A stretch of 64,000 nucleotides of DNA from Lachnoclostridium sp. (GCA_023665475.1 JAMPEB010000003.1:1-64000); one strand, 5' to 3'; positions 7,091 through 15,758 are shown, numbered from the stretch's first letter. Notes: generated by a model from the sequence alone, not told the origin. Numbers and translations: made by a program.

Positions 7091-8218
7091 ATGGGTAAAA
7101 AATTATTACATACGCCGGAGGGTGTGCGTGACATTTACGGCAGGGAATATGCTAGAAAGTTATGGGCGGAAAATAAGTTACATGAAAAGCTGGCATGTTA
7201 TGGTTATGAGGATATCCAGACTCCCACATTTGAATTTTTTGATGTGTTTTCCAAGGAGGTAGGCACGACTCCCAGCAAGGAGCTTTACAAATTCTTTGAC
7301 AAGGAGGGAAATACTCTGGTGCTGCGCCCGGATTTTACCCCCTCCATTGCAAGATGCGCCGCCAAGTATTTTATGGACGAAGAGGTGCCTATCCGTTTCA
7401 GTTATATGGGCAATACATTCACCAACACTTCCAACCTTCAGGGTAAATTAAAGGAAGTGACCCAGATGGGGGCGGAGTTAATAGGAGAGCCTTCCGTGGA
7501 AGCGGATGCGGAGATGATAAGCCTTGTGATCGAAGCGCTGAAAAATACGGGGCTTACCAGATTTCAGGTAAGTATCGGGCATATGGAGTATTTTAAGGGC
7601 TTATGCGAGGAAGCGGGGCTTGACGAGGAGACGGAGCTTGCCCTTCGCGCCTGCATTTCCGGGAAGAATTATTTTGCGGCACAGGAGTTGTTAAATGAGC
7701 GCAAAGTGGAGGAGCCTTACCATGGGATTCTGCTCAAGGTGGCGGACATGTTTGGCAGCATGAACTCTTTGAATGATGCTAAAAAGCTTGTGAAAAACAA
7801 GCGTTCCCTTGCAGCCATTGAGCGGCTGGAAAAGCTGTATGAGGTTTTGGCGCTTTACGGGGTGCAGGAGTATGTGTCCTTTGATTTGGGGATGCTCAGC
7901 AAGTATAATTATTACACCGGCGTTATTTTCAAGGCATACACCTATGGGGTCGGAAACGCTGTGGTAAAGGGCGGCAGATATGATAATCTCCTTTGTCAGT
8001 TTGGCAAGAATGCGCCTGCCATCGGTTTTACGGTTGTCGTTGATGATATTATGGAGGCGCTGGCAGGGCAGAGGGCGGAGATTCCCCTTCCGGAGGGCGC
8101 GATTATTTTACAATACCGAAAAGAAGACAGTGCCGACTATGCCGAAAAGTTAAGGCAGGCAAAGAAGCTTCGGGAAAGCGGCAGGGCGGTTATTTTGACC
8201 CCGGAAGCAGAGCATTAA
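7091..8218 (+). CDS. hisZ: ATP phosphoribosyltransferase regulatory subunit HisZ
   Basis: A class II histidyl-tRNA-synthetase-like protein of 375 residues that partners short-form HisG, whose gene follows. Visible family blocks are 'LLHTPEGVRDIYGREYARKL' at the N-terminus, 'VLRPDFTPSIARCAAKYF', 'QMGAELIGEPS' and 'VKGGRYDNLLCQFG'. I prefer the start at 7091 (MGKKLLHTPEG) because GGAAAGG then lies about 13 bases upstream; for the ATG at 7079 it would be almost adjacent. The C-terminus stops soon after 'ESGRAVILTPEAEH', somewhat earlier than in many relatives, and a strong hairpin follows at once, so the 3' end may have been altered. HisZ binds histidine and is needed for catalysis by HisG. Confidence 0.92.
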   Translation: MGKKLLHTPEGVRDIYGREYARKLWAENKLHEKLACYGYEDIQTPTFEFFDVFSKEVGTTPSKELYKFFDKEGNTLVLRPDFTPSIARCAAKYFMDEEVPIRFSYMGNTFTNTSNLQGKLKEVTQMGAELIGEPSVEADAEMISLVIEALKNTGLTRFQVSIGHMEYFKGLCEEAGLDEETELALRACISGKNYFAAQELLNERKVEEPYHGILLKVADMFGSMNSLNDAKKLVKNKRSLAAIERLEKLYEVLALYGVQEYVSFDLGMLSKYNYYTGVIFKAYTYGVGNAVVKGGRYDNLLCQFGKNAPAIGFTVVVDDIMEALAGQRAEIPLPEGAIILQYRKEDSADYAEKLRQAKKLRESGRAVILTPEAEH

Positions 8219-8225
8219 TGAGGCA

Positions 8226-8269
8226 GGCGGTTGCGAAAACCAGCGTTTTGGAAGAGTTTCGCAATTGCC
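8226..8269 (+). repeat. Hairpin at the hisZ / SUKH junction
   Basis: GGCGGTTGCGAAA (8226-8238) pairs with TTTCGCAATTGCC (8257-8269), 13 pairs with two G-U in RNA. It has no T run, so it is not a standard terminator. It marks the boundary between hisZ and an accessory gene that interrupts the his operon. Confidence 0.55.
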
Positions 8270-8300
8270 CATGAATGAATAAGAGAATGGGAGGAAGTAT

Positions 8301-8840
8301 ATGCCAAAAGCAAAAGATATACTTTTGAGTGCTTTGACAAGCAAAGGCTGGATCATCGAAAAAAACAGCACAAATATCTGCAATTTGCCGGAAAGCGTTC
8401 AAAAAAGATACCGTATTCCTCAGGAAATGCTTTCTGCAGAGGGAAGTGCTTCAAGGGAAAATGTGCTTGCGGAATACATAGACTTTCTTGCGGACACATG
8501 GGTTTGTGTAGGTCCGGATGAAACCGTCTGGATGTTATGCATGGAAGATTTTAGTCCGGAGATTGATCATGCCTTTGTGTGGAATGAATTTGAAATGCTG
8601 AGCCTGCAGGCGGCGGTTGATGCCAAGGATGAGGAATGGCAAAAGGATATCAGGGCATTTTGGGACAATCATCTGCCGATTTGCCTTTCCGTCCGCGATG
8701 GATATTCGTATTATGCCATCCGCATAGAGGATGGTCATGTGGTTCAAGGGTTTGAACCGGAGTTTGAAGAAACAACGGACATAGCAGATTCTTTTTACAG
8801 ATTTGCCGAAATGGTATCCGGTGGAGAAATTGATTTGTGA
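8301..8840 (+). CDS. SUKH (SMI1/KNR4)-like protein, probable orphan immunity protein
   Basis: 179 residues after GGGAGG. The order of elements ('IPQEMLSAEG', 'YIDFLADTWVCVGPDETVWM', 'FVWNEFEML', then an acidic C-terminal half) resembles the SUKH superfamily, whose bacterial members mostly neutralise contact-dependent or secreted nuclease toxins. No toxin gene is present in the window. It lies between hisZ and hisG, which are normally adjacent, with only 14 bases to the hisG start, so it is probably translated from the his transcript. The family call rests on pattern only. Confidence 0.5.
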   Translation: MPKAKDILLSALTSKGWIIEKNSTNICNLPESVQKRYRIPQEMLSAEGSASRENVLAEYIDFLADTWVCVGPDETVWMLCMEDFSPEIDHAFVWNEFEMLSLQAAVDAKDEEWQKDIRAFWDNHLPICLSVRDGYSYYAIRIEDGHVVQGFEPEFEETTDIADSFYRFAEMVSGGEIDL

Positions 8841-8854
8841 TATGGAGGATTCCT

Positions 8855-9511
8855 ATGAGTAATGACAGATATTTGACCTTTGCCCTTGGAAAAGGGAGGC
8901 TTGCAAATAAGACCATGGAGCTTTTTGAGCAGCTTGGAATCACCTGTAGAGAGATGCAGGATAAGGATTCCCGCAAGCTTATTTTTGTAAACGATGAATT
9001 AAAAATGCGCTTTTTCTTGGCAAAGGGTCCCGATGTGCCCACCTATGTGGAATACGGTGCCGCCGATATCGGCGTTGTGGGCAGGGACACCATTTTGGAA
9101 GAAAACCGCAATGTCTATGAGGTGCTTGACTTGGGCTTCGGAAAATGCCGCATGTGTGTCTGCGGACCCGCATCTGCCAAGGAGCTGTTAAAGCATCATG
9201 AGCGCATCCGGGTGGCAAGCAAGTATCCCAATATTGCCAAGGATTATTTTTATAACAAAAAGCACCAGACCGTTGACATCATTAAGTTAAACGGTTCTGT
9301 GGAGCTGGGTCCTTTGGTGGAGCTTTCCGATGTGATTGTAGATATTGTGGAGACGGGCTCAACCTTAAGGGAGAACGGTCTGGAGGTGCTGGAGGAGGTC
9401 TGCCCCCTGTCTGCAAGGATGATTGTAAATCCCGTAAGCATGCAGATGGAGTCGGAAAGGATCAAAAAGCTGGTGATGGAGCTTAGGGAAAAGTGTGAGA
9501 AGAATTTCTAA
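8855..9511 (+). CDS. hisG: ATP phosphoribosyltransferase HisG, short form
   Basis: First step of histidine synthesis: ATP plus PRPP gives phosphoribosyl-ATP. The product has 218 residues, the short form that needs HisZ. Visible blocks are 'LTFALGKGRLANKTMELFEQ' at the start, 'GPDVPTYVEYGAADIGVVGR', and the PRPP-binding 'DVIVDIVETGSTLRENGLEV'. I place the start at 8855, 6 bases after GGAGG, not at the in-frame ATG 8837. The last codons and the TAA (9509-9511) lie within the left arm of a palindromic element, so residues CEKNF are encoded by that repeat. Confidence 0.95.
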   Translation: MSNDRYLTFALGKGRLANKTMELFEQLGITCREMQDKDSRKLIFVNDELKMRFFLAKGPDVPTYVEYGAADIGVVGRDTILEENRNVYEVLDLGFGKCRMCVCGPASAKELLKHHERIRVASKYPNIAKDYFYNKKHQTVDIIKLNGSVELGPLVELSDVIVDIVETGSTLRENGLEVLEEVCPLSARMIVNPVSMQMESERIKKLVMELREKCEKNF

Positions 9512-9610
9512 TTCTGCAAAATACGCAGATTAAGAAATTCTAAATCTCACACTGAAGAATGCCAAAGACGGGCATTCTTCTTACAGATTGTTTGTGCCTG
9601 CTAAGCAGGC
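9493..9610 (+). repeat. Two-hairpin 3' element at hisG (copy A) plus a third hairpin
   Basis: Hairpin 1: about 9493-9517 (GTGTGAGAAGAATTTCTA and on) pairs with 9525-9552. Hairpin 2: GAAGAATGCC (9554-9563), 7-base loop, GGCATTCTTC (9571-9580). A third hairpin, GCCTGC TAA GCAGGC (9596-9610), is followed by GGA, a layout like the hairpin-RBS modules. The order and the core TTTCT/AGAAA are the same as in the elements after ackA, pta and the 39706 gene, while the outer stem bases differ. Confidence 0.75.
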
Positions 9611-9659
9611 GGATTCTTCCGAATAAACATGCACCAATTTATGAACGGATGGATTAGTT

Positions 9660-11282
9660 ATGGACAAAAAGATAAAAGCGTTCAAGATATTTAAGGTGTT
9701 TCTTTTATGCAGCATTAGTGCGTTATTTCTGGCTTCCTGCGGTTCGGAGAAGGAGGGGGCACAGACAGGGCAGTCTGGAGGCACTTCGCAGACGGAAAAT
9801 GCTTCGCCGTCCGGCGCCGAAGCATCGGAAGAAGTATCCATTGTATCGAATGAATCCAAGTTTCCGGAGATACCTATCGATTATCCGTTTCGTTACGGCA
9901 TGGAGGGGTATACCCTTACTTTGGTGCCGGAAGAATCCGTGGATAAATCCATGGATTCCGAGAGCGGTGAATCTGCTGCGGGCGGATATGAAGTCAGGTT
10001 TTGTGATGAAAAAGGGACTGTGATACAGCAGTTCCCATGCGGAAGGGTAGGGGAAAATCCTCGTTTTTCCTGTGATGATTTGATAGATGACACTTACAAT
10101 GATCTGCAGATTTTCCCATCGGATGAAGATGGCGGATATTCTCATGGGTTGCTTTTTGTGTATGACTGGCAAGAGCATAAATTTTCTGAGGATGCCTTGG
10201 AAATCCCTGTCTATGATGAGTGCAGGAATGGCAATATGCTGATATCCGAGGAAAATGAGGACAGTATTACGCAGTCCATTTATCAGATAAGCCGATATAA
10301 CGGGAAATGCATTCTGCTCAGACAGTGGAGGAGACAGAAGACTTCAGGACTTTTGACCATAAAGGACTGCCTGGCGGGAAAGAATATATTTGAGGGGGAA
10401 ACCACGCTTAACGAGGATGGGACATTAGCAAATGATAAATATTACCAGAACCTCTTCTGGCAGAATCTTTCCTACCTTTTGGACTCTTCCGTATATCCCA
10501 AGGAGGATTCTGCAATCCGCATGTTCATTGATGGGGAAGATTATACCAAGAGCGCCCAAGACCCGAATTTAAAAGGCTTTGAGAATGTGCGGAAAGAGGC
10601 TTTTGGAGATGATAATTTGGCAGAATATCCGGACCGGCAGACTTTGCTTGAGGATTTCGGAGTATGGGGAACCAAAGCCTTTTATGAGTATTATGATGCC
10701 TTGGGAAATCTTCAGTTGGAATTATATTTTGACCCTGCGACGGAAAAAGGATGCGGCATACGGCATAAATACTATTATACGGATGCTTCGGAAAAGCTGG
10801 AAACGCTGTATGGATTTGCCTTTAACAGCACTTATCCCATGAAATGGGAAGAGGAGGATGCCTTTTCCACCAAATCATACGAGGGGACGGATGGCGCAGA
10901 CAGTGTAAAGGATTATGAAGAGCAGATGGAATACCGTCAGGATGGGAAACCGGATTCTTTTTATTCTCAGGGAATTGTGGATTGGCTTTCCGAGGCGGAG
11001 GAGCCTATGATGGTGCTATCGATTGACTGGGTATACCGGGATGACGGCAGTTTGTATTATAGGAACTATAACCATAATTCTTATATTTTTGGTACGAGCT
11101 GTTTATATATCCGCGGATATTATGATAAGGCGGGGCGGACTTTATTTGAGCGCAGTTACATTACCCATGGCAGTATAGAGGATTATTATATTTATACAGA
11201 TGATGGGAAAAAGCCGACATACTGTCTGAATCTGGATGATAATTTGGGATATTATTTACCGGTAATGATAAAGTATGAGTAA
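9660..11282 (+). CDS. Large hypothetical lipoprotein, 540 aa
   Basis: The N-terminus has a basic head, a hydrophobic segment and a lipobox (LFLASCGS), so the mature protein should be anchored outside the membrane through Cys about 27. A Ser/Gly/Thr/Glu-rich linker follows (about 28-60), then a large, mostly beta region rich in Tyr, Asp and Gly, with repeated pieces such as 'YYDALGNLQLELYF' and 'YYDKAGRTLFERSYI', suggesting a propeller or YD/WG-type repeat fold. I do not recognise a named family. It sits between hisG and hisD and has no evident link with histidine synthesis. The ribosome site (GGATGG) is modest. Confidence 0.8.
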   Translation: MDKKIKAFKIFKVFLLCSISALFLASCGSEKEGAQTGQSGGTSQTENASPSGAEASEEVSIVSNESKFPEIPIDYPFRYGMEGYTLTLVPEESVDKSMDSESGESAAGGYEVRFCDEKGTVIQQFPCGRVGENPRFSCDDLIDDTYNDLQIFPSDEDGGYSHGLLFVYDWQEHKFSEDALEIPVYDECRNGNMLISEENEDSITQSIYQISRYNGKCILLRQWRRQKTSGLLTIKDCLAGKNIFEGETTLNEDGTLANDKYYQNLFWQNLSYLLDSSVYPKEDSAIRMFIDGEDYTKSAQDPNLKGFENVRKEAFGDDNLAEYPDRQTLLEDFGVWGTKAFYEYYDALGNLQLELYFDPATEKGCGIRHKYYYTDASEKLETLYGFAFNSTYPMKWEEEDAFSTKSYEGTDGADSVKDYEEQMEYRQDGKPDSFYSQGIVDWLSEAEEPMMVLSIDWVYRDDGSLYYRNYNHNSYIFGTSCLYIRGYYDKAGRTLFERSYITHGSIEDYYIYTDDGKKPTYCLNLDDNLGYYLPVMIKYE

Positions 11283-11425
11283 GAGGATGGCAGATTCTCA
11301 AATAAAGCTTCCGGCAGCATATTCGGAAATCCGATTCGGAAATCCAAGCGAAAAATATTATGGCAGAATGGGCTGACATATGGTATAATAAAACCCAAAT
11401 AACAGGTAAAGGAGAGTGTGCCAAA

Positions 11426-11776
11426 ATGAGCATGGATTTAGACTTTTGGAAGTACAAACAAAATGTGGAGCATAATCATAAGGAAGTATATGAACAGGCC
11501 TGTTGCGGCGGCATAGAACTTCCTGTTTTGGAGACTCTGCCCATCGGGGAAATCAGGGCAAAAATAGCAGAGGTCTTTCGGGATTGGACAACCGTGGAAA
11601 AGGATACCTATGAAAAATCCGGACATGGCTCTTTCAGTGTTTTTACCACTTCCCAGATTGTAAGATTCGACTGTTATGATATGGGCGGGGATGAAATGAA
11701 TCTTTTTATAGATATCATGGCGGAGTATGGCTGTGCGCTTTATGACCCTCAGACTTCGGAACGCTTTGAATGGTAG
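11426..11776 (+). CDS. Hypothetical protein, 116 aa
   Basis: I start at 11426, where AAAGGAGAG lies about 10 bases upstream; the frame is open further up without a ribosome site. The product is soluble and acidic, with a Cys-Cys-Gly-Gly turn near residue 28, 'FRDWTTVEKDTYEKSGHGSF' in the middle, and 'MGGDEMNLFIDIMAEYGCAL' toward the end. No family is recognised. It lies 31 bases before hisD in a his operon that already holds other foreign-looking genes; an immunity-type role would fit that context, but this is inference only. Confidence 0.6.
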   Translation: MSMDLDFWKYKQNVEHNHKEVYEQACCGGIELPVLETLPIGEIRAKIAEVFRDWTTVEKDTYEKSGHGSFSVFTTSQIVRFDCYDMGGDEMNLFIDIMAEYGCALYDPQTSERFEW

Positions 11777-11807
11777 ATAACAAGGAACAGCGGAAGGACA
11801 GACCGAA

Positions 11808-13097
11808 ATGAAAATCTTGAACTTGACAAATGAGACAAAGCAGAATATATTAAATGATTTGTTGAAGAGAAGCCCCAACAATTACACCCAATACGAAACT
11901 ACAGTAAACGAGATTATCGGACGGGTGCGCGCCGAGAAGGACAAGGCTGTTTTTGATTACACCCTGCAGTTTGATAAGTTTGCGCTGACTCCCGAAAATA
12001 TCAGGGTTACGAAGGAAGAAATTGCAGAAGCCTATGAAAAGCTTGATAAAAAATTAGTGGAAGTCATCAGGCAGTCCGCGGAAAATATTCGTGCTTTTCA
12101 CCGGAAACAGTTGCGGAACAGTTGGTTTGACGCCGGACCGGACGGCACGATTCTGGGCATAAAGATGACGCCTATCGAAAGAGCCGGGGTTTATGTACCC
12201 GGCGGTAAGGCGGCATATCCCTCCAGCGTGTTAATGAATGTGATTCCCGCCAAGGTGGCAGGAGTAAAAGAAATTATCATGACCACTCCTCCCGGAGCCG
12301 ACGGTAAGATAAATCCCGGCACTCTGGCAGCAGCGGATATTGCGGGAATTGATACTATTTATAAGGTGGGCGGCGCACAGGCAATCGCTGCCATGGCATT
12401 CGGAACAGAGTCTGTTCCCAAGGTGGACAAGGTTACCGGACCCGGCAACATTTTTGTGGCGCTTGCCAAAAAAGCGGTTTATGGTTATGTCAGTATTGAT
12501 TCCATCGCGGGTCCCAGTGAAATTCTGGTCTTGGCTGACGGAACGGCGAATCCCCGCTATGTGGCTGCGGATTTGCTTTCACAGGCGGAACATGACGAGC
12601 TTGCCAGCGCAATTTTAGTCACTACCTCGGAAGAGTTGGCAAAGCGGGTTTCGGAAGAGGTGGAGGGCTTTATGAAGGAATTGTCCCGGGCGGAGATTAT
12701 CAGGAAATCTCTGGACAACTACGGCTACATTCTGATTGCGGAAGATATGGCCGCAGCCACCTCCGCTGCCAATGCCATTGCTTCCGAACATTTAGAGATT
12801 CTTACACAGAATCCTTTTGAAGTTATGACACATATTCATAATGCAGGGGCAATCTTTCTGGGAGAATATGCTTCGGAGCCTTTGGGAGATTATTATGCGG
12901 GTCCCAACCACATTCTGCCTACCAATGGCACCGCAAAGTTTTTCTCCCCTCTCAATGTAGATGATTTTGTGAAAAAAACCAGTATTATTTCTTATTCCAA
13001 AGAAGCGTTGGAAAAGGTGCATGAAAATATAGAGATTTTTGCCCAAAGTGAAGGTCTGACCGCTCATGCCAACAGTATTAAGGTAAGATTTGAATAA
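11808..13097 (+). CDS. hisD: Histidinol dehydrogenase HisD
   Basis: Catalyses the last two oxidations of histidine synthesis (histidinol to histidine) with NAD and zinc. It has 429 residues, the normal length. Characteristic segments are 'IERAGVYVPGGKAAYPSSVL', 'YKVGGAQAIAAMAFG', 'DKVTGPGNIFVALAKK', 'SIAGPSEILVLAD' and 'SQAEHDELASA', which carries metal-binding and catalytic residues. The C-terminal 'GPNHILPTNGTAKFFSPL' is also typical. It is followed after 113 bases by hisB; the gap has a small hairpin (GACGGT, 13104-13119) without a T run, so transcription probably continues. Confidence 0.97.
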   Translation: MKILNLTNETKQNILNDLLKRSPNNYTQYETTVNEIIGRVRAEKDKAVFDYTLQFDKFALTPENIRVTKEEIAEAYEKLDKKLVEVIRQSAENIRAFHRKQLRNSWFDAGPDGTILGIKMTPIERAGVYVPGGKAAYPSSVLMNVIPAKVAGVKEIIMTTPPGADGKINPGTLAAADIAGIDTIYKVGGAQAIAAMAFGTESVPKVDKVTGPGNIFVALAKKAVYGYVSIDSIAGPSEILVLADGTANPRYVAADLLSQAEHDELASAILVTTSEELAKRVSEEVEGFMKELSRAEIIRKSLDNYGYILIAEDMAAATSAANAIASEHLEILTQNPFEVMTHIHNAGAIFLGEYASEPLGDYYAGPNHILPTNGTAKFFSPLNVDDFVKKTSIISYSKEALEKVHENIEIFAQSEGLTAHANSIKVRFE

Positions 13098-13210
13098 AAA
13101 ATGACGGTTAAAACCGTCAAAATTCGTCAGCACATTTAGTTTTATGCATCAAATGCAGGAAAAAGTGCAAAATGCGGGAAATAAAAAACAAAAATAAGTG
13201 AGGTATCAAA

Positions 13211-13798
13211 ATGGAGAGAAGCGCTGTCATTAAGCGGACCACAAAGGAGACGGATATTGCCCTTACATTGAATCTGGACGGCACAGGCAAATCGGATATT
13301 TCCACAGGTATCGGCTTTTTTGATCATATGCTGGAAGGCTTTGCCAAACACGGTTTTTTTGACCTTGACTGCAAGATAAAGGGAGATTTGTCCGTGGATG
13401 GGCATCACACGGTGGAGGATGCCGGCATTGTGCTGGGAAACGCCATAAAAGAGGCGCTCGGGGATAAAAAAGGAATCCGTCGTTACGGTTCTTTCATCCT
13501 TCCCATGGACGACGCTCTTGCACTATGTGCCGTGGACTTGTGCGGAAGGCCGTTTTTTCATTTTGACTGTGAATTAAAAGCACCCATGGTGGGGGAGTTT
13601 GACACGGATTTGGTGCGTGAATTTTTTTATGCGGTATCTTATAGCGCAGCCATGAATCTGCATCTTAAGATGCTTTCCGGCGACAATGCCCATCATATGA
13701 TTGAAGCGATGTTCAAATCCTTTGCCAAGGCTTTGGATATGGCAACGGCAACGGATTCCCGCATTACGGATGTCTTAAGTACGAAAGGCAGTCTGTAG
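13211..13798 (+). CDS. hisB: Imidazoleglycerol-phosphate dehydratase HisB
   Basis: 195 residues, the monofunctional form without a phosphatase domain. Both manganese-binding His motifs are present: 'DGHHTVEDAG' near residue 66 and 'NAHHMIEAMFKSFAKAL' near 160. The start is supported by GAGGT 8 bases upstream. It dehydrates imidazole glycerol phosphate to imidazole acetol phosphate. It stands between hisD and hisIE; hisC, hisH, hisA and hisF, needed for a full pathway, are not in the window. Confidence 0.97.
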   Translation: MERSAVIKRTTKETDIALTLNLDGTGKSDISTGIGFFDHMLEGFAKHGFFDLDCKIKGDLSVDGHHTVEDAGIVLGNAIKEALGDKKGIRRYGSFILPMDDALALCAVDLCGRPFFHFDCELKAPMVGEFDTDLVREFFYAVSYSAAMNLHLKMLSGDNAHHMIEAMFKSFAKALDMATATDSRITDVLSTKGSL

Positions 13799-13834
13799 CA
13801 TTACCCCAAAGATAAACAAGAAGGAAGAACAGCC

Positions 13835-15121
13835 ATGTTAATTAAAAAATTTGTTCCCTGTATTTATTTATATCATGAACATGCGGTAAAATCCCTGACA
13901 GATACTGCGGTTGTGGATACGGACCCCATCCGGCTTGCCAAATTTTACAGTGAAAATAATGCCGATGAATTGATTGTATTCGATATGTCGCAGGGGGATG
14001 CGGAACACGATGCCGCTTTGGATCTCTTAAAAGAAATCTGCGCCGTCTGTGAAATGGATGTTATGGGCGCAGGCAATATCAAGCGTATGGAGGATGTGAA
14101 AAAAATTCTTTATGCGGGATGTAAGAGAGCGGTTTTGGATTATGAAAAGAAAGAAAATATTGACATTACGCAGGAAGTGTCCTTAAAGTTCGGCAAGGAA
14201 AAAATTCTGCTTTCTTTTAATGACCCACAGGTAATCGCGGACAATAAGGCGTTGGTGGAACAGTTCATATCCGGTATGATATTGATGAATCCCCATCAAA
14301 TCAGGGAAACCCAGAATATTATCCGGCTGCCTTTTTTTGTGCAGATCAATCAGATTGCATTAAATAAGCTTCTTGAGATTTTTGCTTATGAAAATGTCTG
14401 CGGCGTCACAGGGAATACCATCAATGACAACATGAAGGAAATTCTTTCTTTGAAGGAATTGTGCAAGGAGAATAATATTCCCGTGGAGTCTTTGAAAGCG
14501 GCTTTTAAATGGTCCGACTTTAATTTGAACACGGATGGGCTTGTACCGGTGGTGGTACAGGATTATAAGACTTCCGAGGTTCTGATGGTGGCTTACATGA
14601 ACGAGGAGGCCTATGAAAATACCTTAAAAACGGGAAAGATGACTTATTTCAGCAGAAGCAGGCAGGAATTATGGCTGAAAGGCGCAACCAGCGGACATTA
14701 TCAATATGTGAAAAGTCTTTCCGCAGACTGCGATATGGATACTATTCTTGCCAAGGTTTCTCAGGTGGGAGCCGCCTGCCATACAGGGGCAAGGAGTTGT
14801 TTTTTCAATGAAATCACTAAAAAAGAGTATGCGGACAATAAGAATCCCCTACAGGTATTTCAGGATGTTTTTGATGTGATTAAAGACCGTCGGGTTCATC
14901 CTAAGGAGGGTTCTTATACCAATTATCTTTTTGAAAAAGGCATCGATAAAATGTTAAAGAAATTGGGAGAAGAGGCAACAGAAATTGTAATTGCCGCAAA
15001 GAATCCCAATCCCAATGAAATCAAATATGAAATCAGTGATTTCCTGTATCATATGATGGTGCTCATGGCGGAAAAGGACATTACATGGGAAGAAATTACC
15101 GAGGAACTGGCGCAGCGTTAA
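13835..15121 (+). CDS. hisI: HisIE with an N-terminal degenerate HisF-like domain
   Basis: 428 residues, about twice the size of ordinary HisIE. Residues about 1-215 align with HisF/HisA barrels ([20 protein letters not shown] against the family [20 protein letters not shown]; '[11 protein letters not shown]'; '[18 protein letters not shown]'), but the Asp of the first strand is Tyr/Leu and the second catalytic Asp region reads 'LLSFNDP', so HisF chemistry is unlikely. Residues about 218-320 are phosphoribosyl-AMP cyclohydrolase (HisI) with the metal ligands 'SADCDMDT' and '[10 protein letters not shown]'. Residues about 330-428 are phosphoribosyl-ATP pyrophosphatase (HisE) with '[12 protein letters not shown]'. 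The enzyme performs steps two and three of the pathway. The extra domain may be structural or regulatory. Confidence 0.93.
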   Translation: MLIKKFVPCIYLYHEHAVKSLTDTAVVDTDPIRLAKFYSENNADELIVFDMSQGDAEHDAALDLLKEICAVCEMDVMGAGNIKRMEDVKKILYAGCKRAVLDYEKKENIDITQEVSLKFGKEKILLSFNDPQVIADNKALVEQFISGMILMNPHQIRETQNIIRLPFFVQINQIALNKLLEIFAYENVCGVTGNTINDNMKEILSLKELCKENNIPVESLKAAFKWSDFNLNTDGLVPVVVQDYKTSEVLMVAYMNEEAYENTLKTGKMTYFSRSRQELWLKGATSGHYQYVKSLSADCDMDTILAKVSQVGAACHTGARSCFFNEITKKEYADNKNPLQVFQDVFDVIKDRRVHPKEGSYTNYLFEKGIDKMLKKLGEEATEIVIAAKNPNPNEIKYEISDFLYHMMVLMAEKDITWEEITEELAQR

Positions 15122-15136
15122 GTGGTACAACTATTA

Positions 15137-15167
15137 GGCGATACGGTTGTCAGTTTAGCGTATCGCC
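15137..15167. terminator. Hairpin between convergent hisIE and 15150 gene
   Basis: GGCGATACG pairs with CGTATCGCC (9 bp, 13-base loop). It lies after hisIE and overlaps the stop of the opposing gene, the place for a two-way terminator, although only short T runs follow on either strand. Confidence 0.45.
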
Positions 15168-15527
15168 GGTTTGCGTATCACTGAAAAGATGGTCAATTTC
15201 CGTGGTGTAATCTCTGGAAATGGCATCAAACAATTCTTTTGTGGTAATGCCTGCAAAACTGCCGCCTTTTAAGTCTAAGAGTATGATTGCTGCCAAAAGA
15301 ACGGCGGCAATCATAAAGCGCAATTTTAAAAATACCATGCCGGTATCTTCATATATATCCGTATTTTTGTAGGGCGTATCATAAAATCCGTTTTGCAGAT
15401 AGCTGCGGGAAGAAGTTTTTCCATAAAGAATTCTCTCCCGGTTGGTCAAATCAAATTGATTTCTGTCATGGCTGGAACGCACCTGTTGTATCAATGCGAG
15501 CTTTTTTTCCATAGTGGTATCGCTCAT
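15150..15527 (-). CDS. Small single-pass membrane protein, 125 aa
   Basis: Start ATG lies 9 bases after GGGAGA. About 65 polar, charged N-terminal residues ('NRERILYGKTSSRSYLQNGF') precede one hydrophobic helix near 68-88 and an outside tail of about 35 residues ending 'DHLFSDTQTGD'. The topology suggests a cytoplasmic N-terminus. I know similar unnamed proteins from Lachnospiraceae but no function. It is divergent from the moxR operon, so the 275-base gap must hold promoters for both. Confidence 0.65.
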   Translation of the reverse strand: MSDTTMEKKLALIQQVRSSHDRNQFDLTNRERILYGKTSSRSYLQNGFYDTPYKNTDIYEDTGMVFLKLRFMIAAVLLAAIILLDLKGGSFAGITTKELFDAISRDYTTEIDHLFSDTQTGDTLN

Positions 15528-15625
15528 GAGGATTTCTCCCTGTCCACTTATCCCGTTTCTTATTACAAAATATGTCCGTATTTCTGTTTTAGAACCATTT
15601 TAAGAGTGTGAAACAGGGAAATCTA

Positions 15626-15634
15626 TGGTATAAT
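15626..15634 (+). promoter_or_regulatory. Extended -10 promoter of the moxR operon
   Basis: TGGTATAAT (TG at 15626-15627, TATAAT at 15629-15634) is an extended -10 box. The -35 region is weak (GTGTGA near 15606). Transcription should start near 15641, directly at the folded leader. Confidence 0.6.
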
Positions 15635-15643
15635 GTTCGCAAA

Positions 15644-15758
15644 GGGCAGAGTCAAGTGGCCGGAGAAACATCTGCCGAGCTTGCTCGAGCAGATGTTTCT
15701 TCGGACATTTGACGAGCGAAGCGACACCGAAAAAGCTTTCTTTTTCGGTGCTCTGCCC
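15644..15758 (+). ncRNA. Folded 5' leader, candidate cis-acting RNA
   Basis: The outer stem GGGCAGAG (15644-15651) / CTCTGCCC (15751-15758) closes two inner hairpins. Arm 1 is a 24-bp stem, 15652-15675 with 15689-15712, one mismatch and two G-U, capped by CGAG-CTTG-CTCG. Arm 2 is CACCGAAAAAG / CTTTTTCGGTG, 15725-15735 with 15740-15750, a perfect 11-bp stem. Between them lies GAGCGAAGCGA. The whole forms a closed multi-branch structure that begins at the predicted start site and ends 44 bases before the moxR ATG. No known riboswitch class was recognised. A DNA palindrome of a repeat family is the alternative. Confidence 0.55.

Noticed and set aside
13104..13119. Hairpin after hisD as a terminator.
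   Set aside because: Only six pairs with a 4-base loop and followed by A residues, so it should not stop transcription before hisB.
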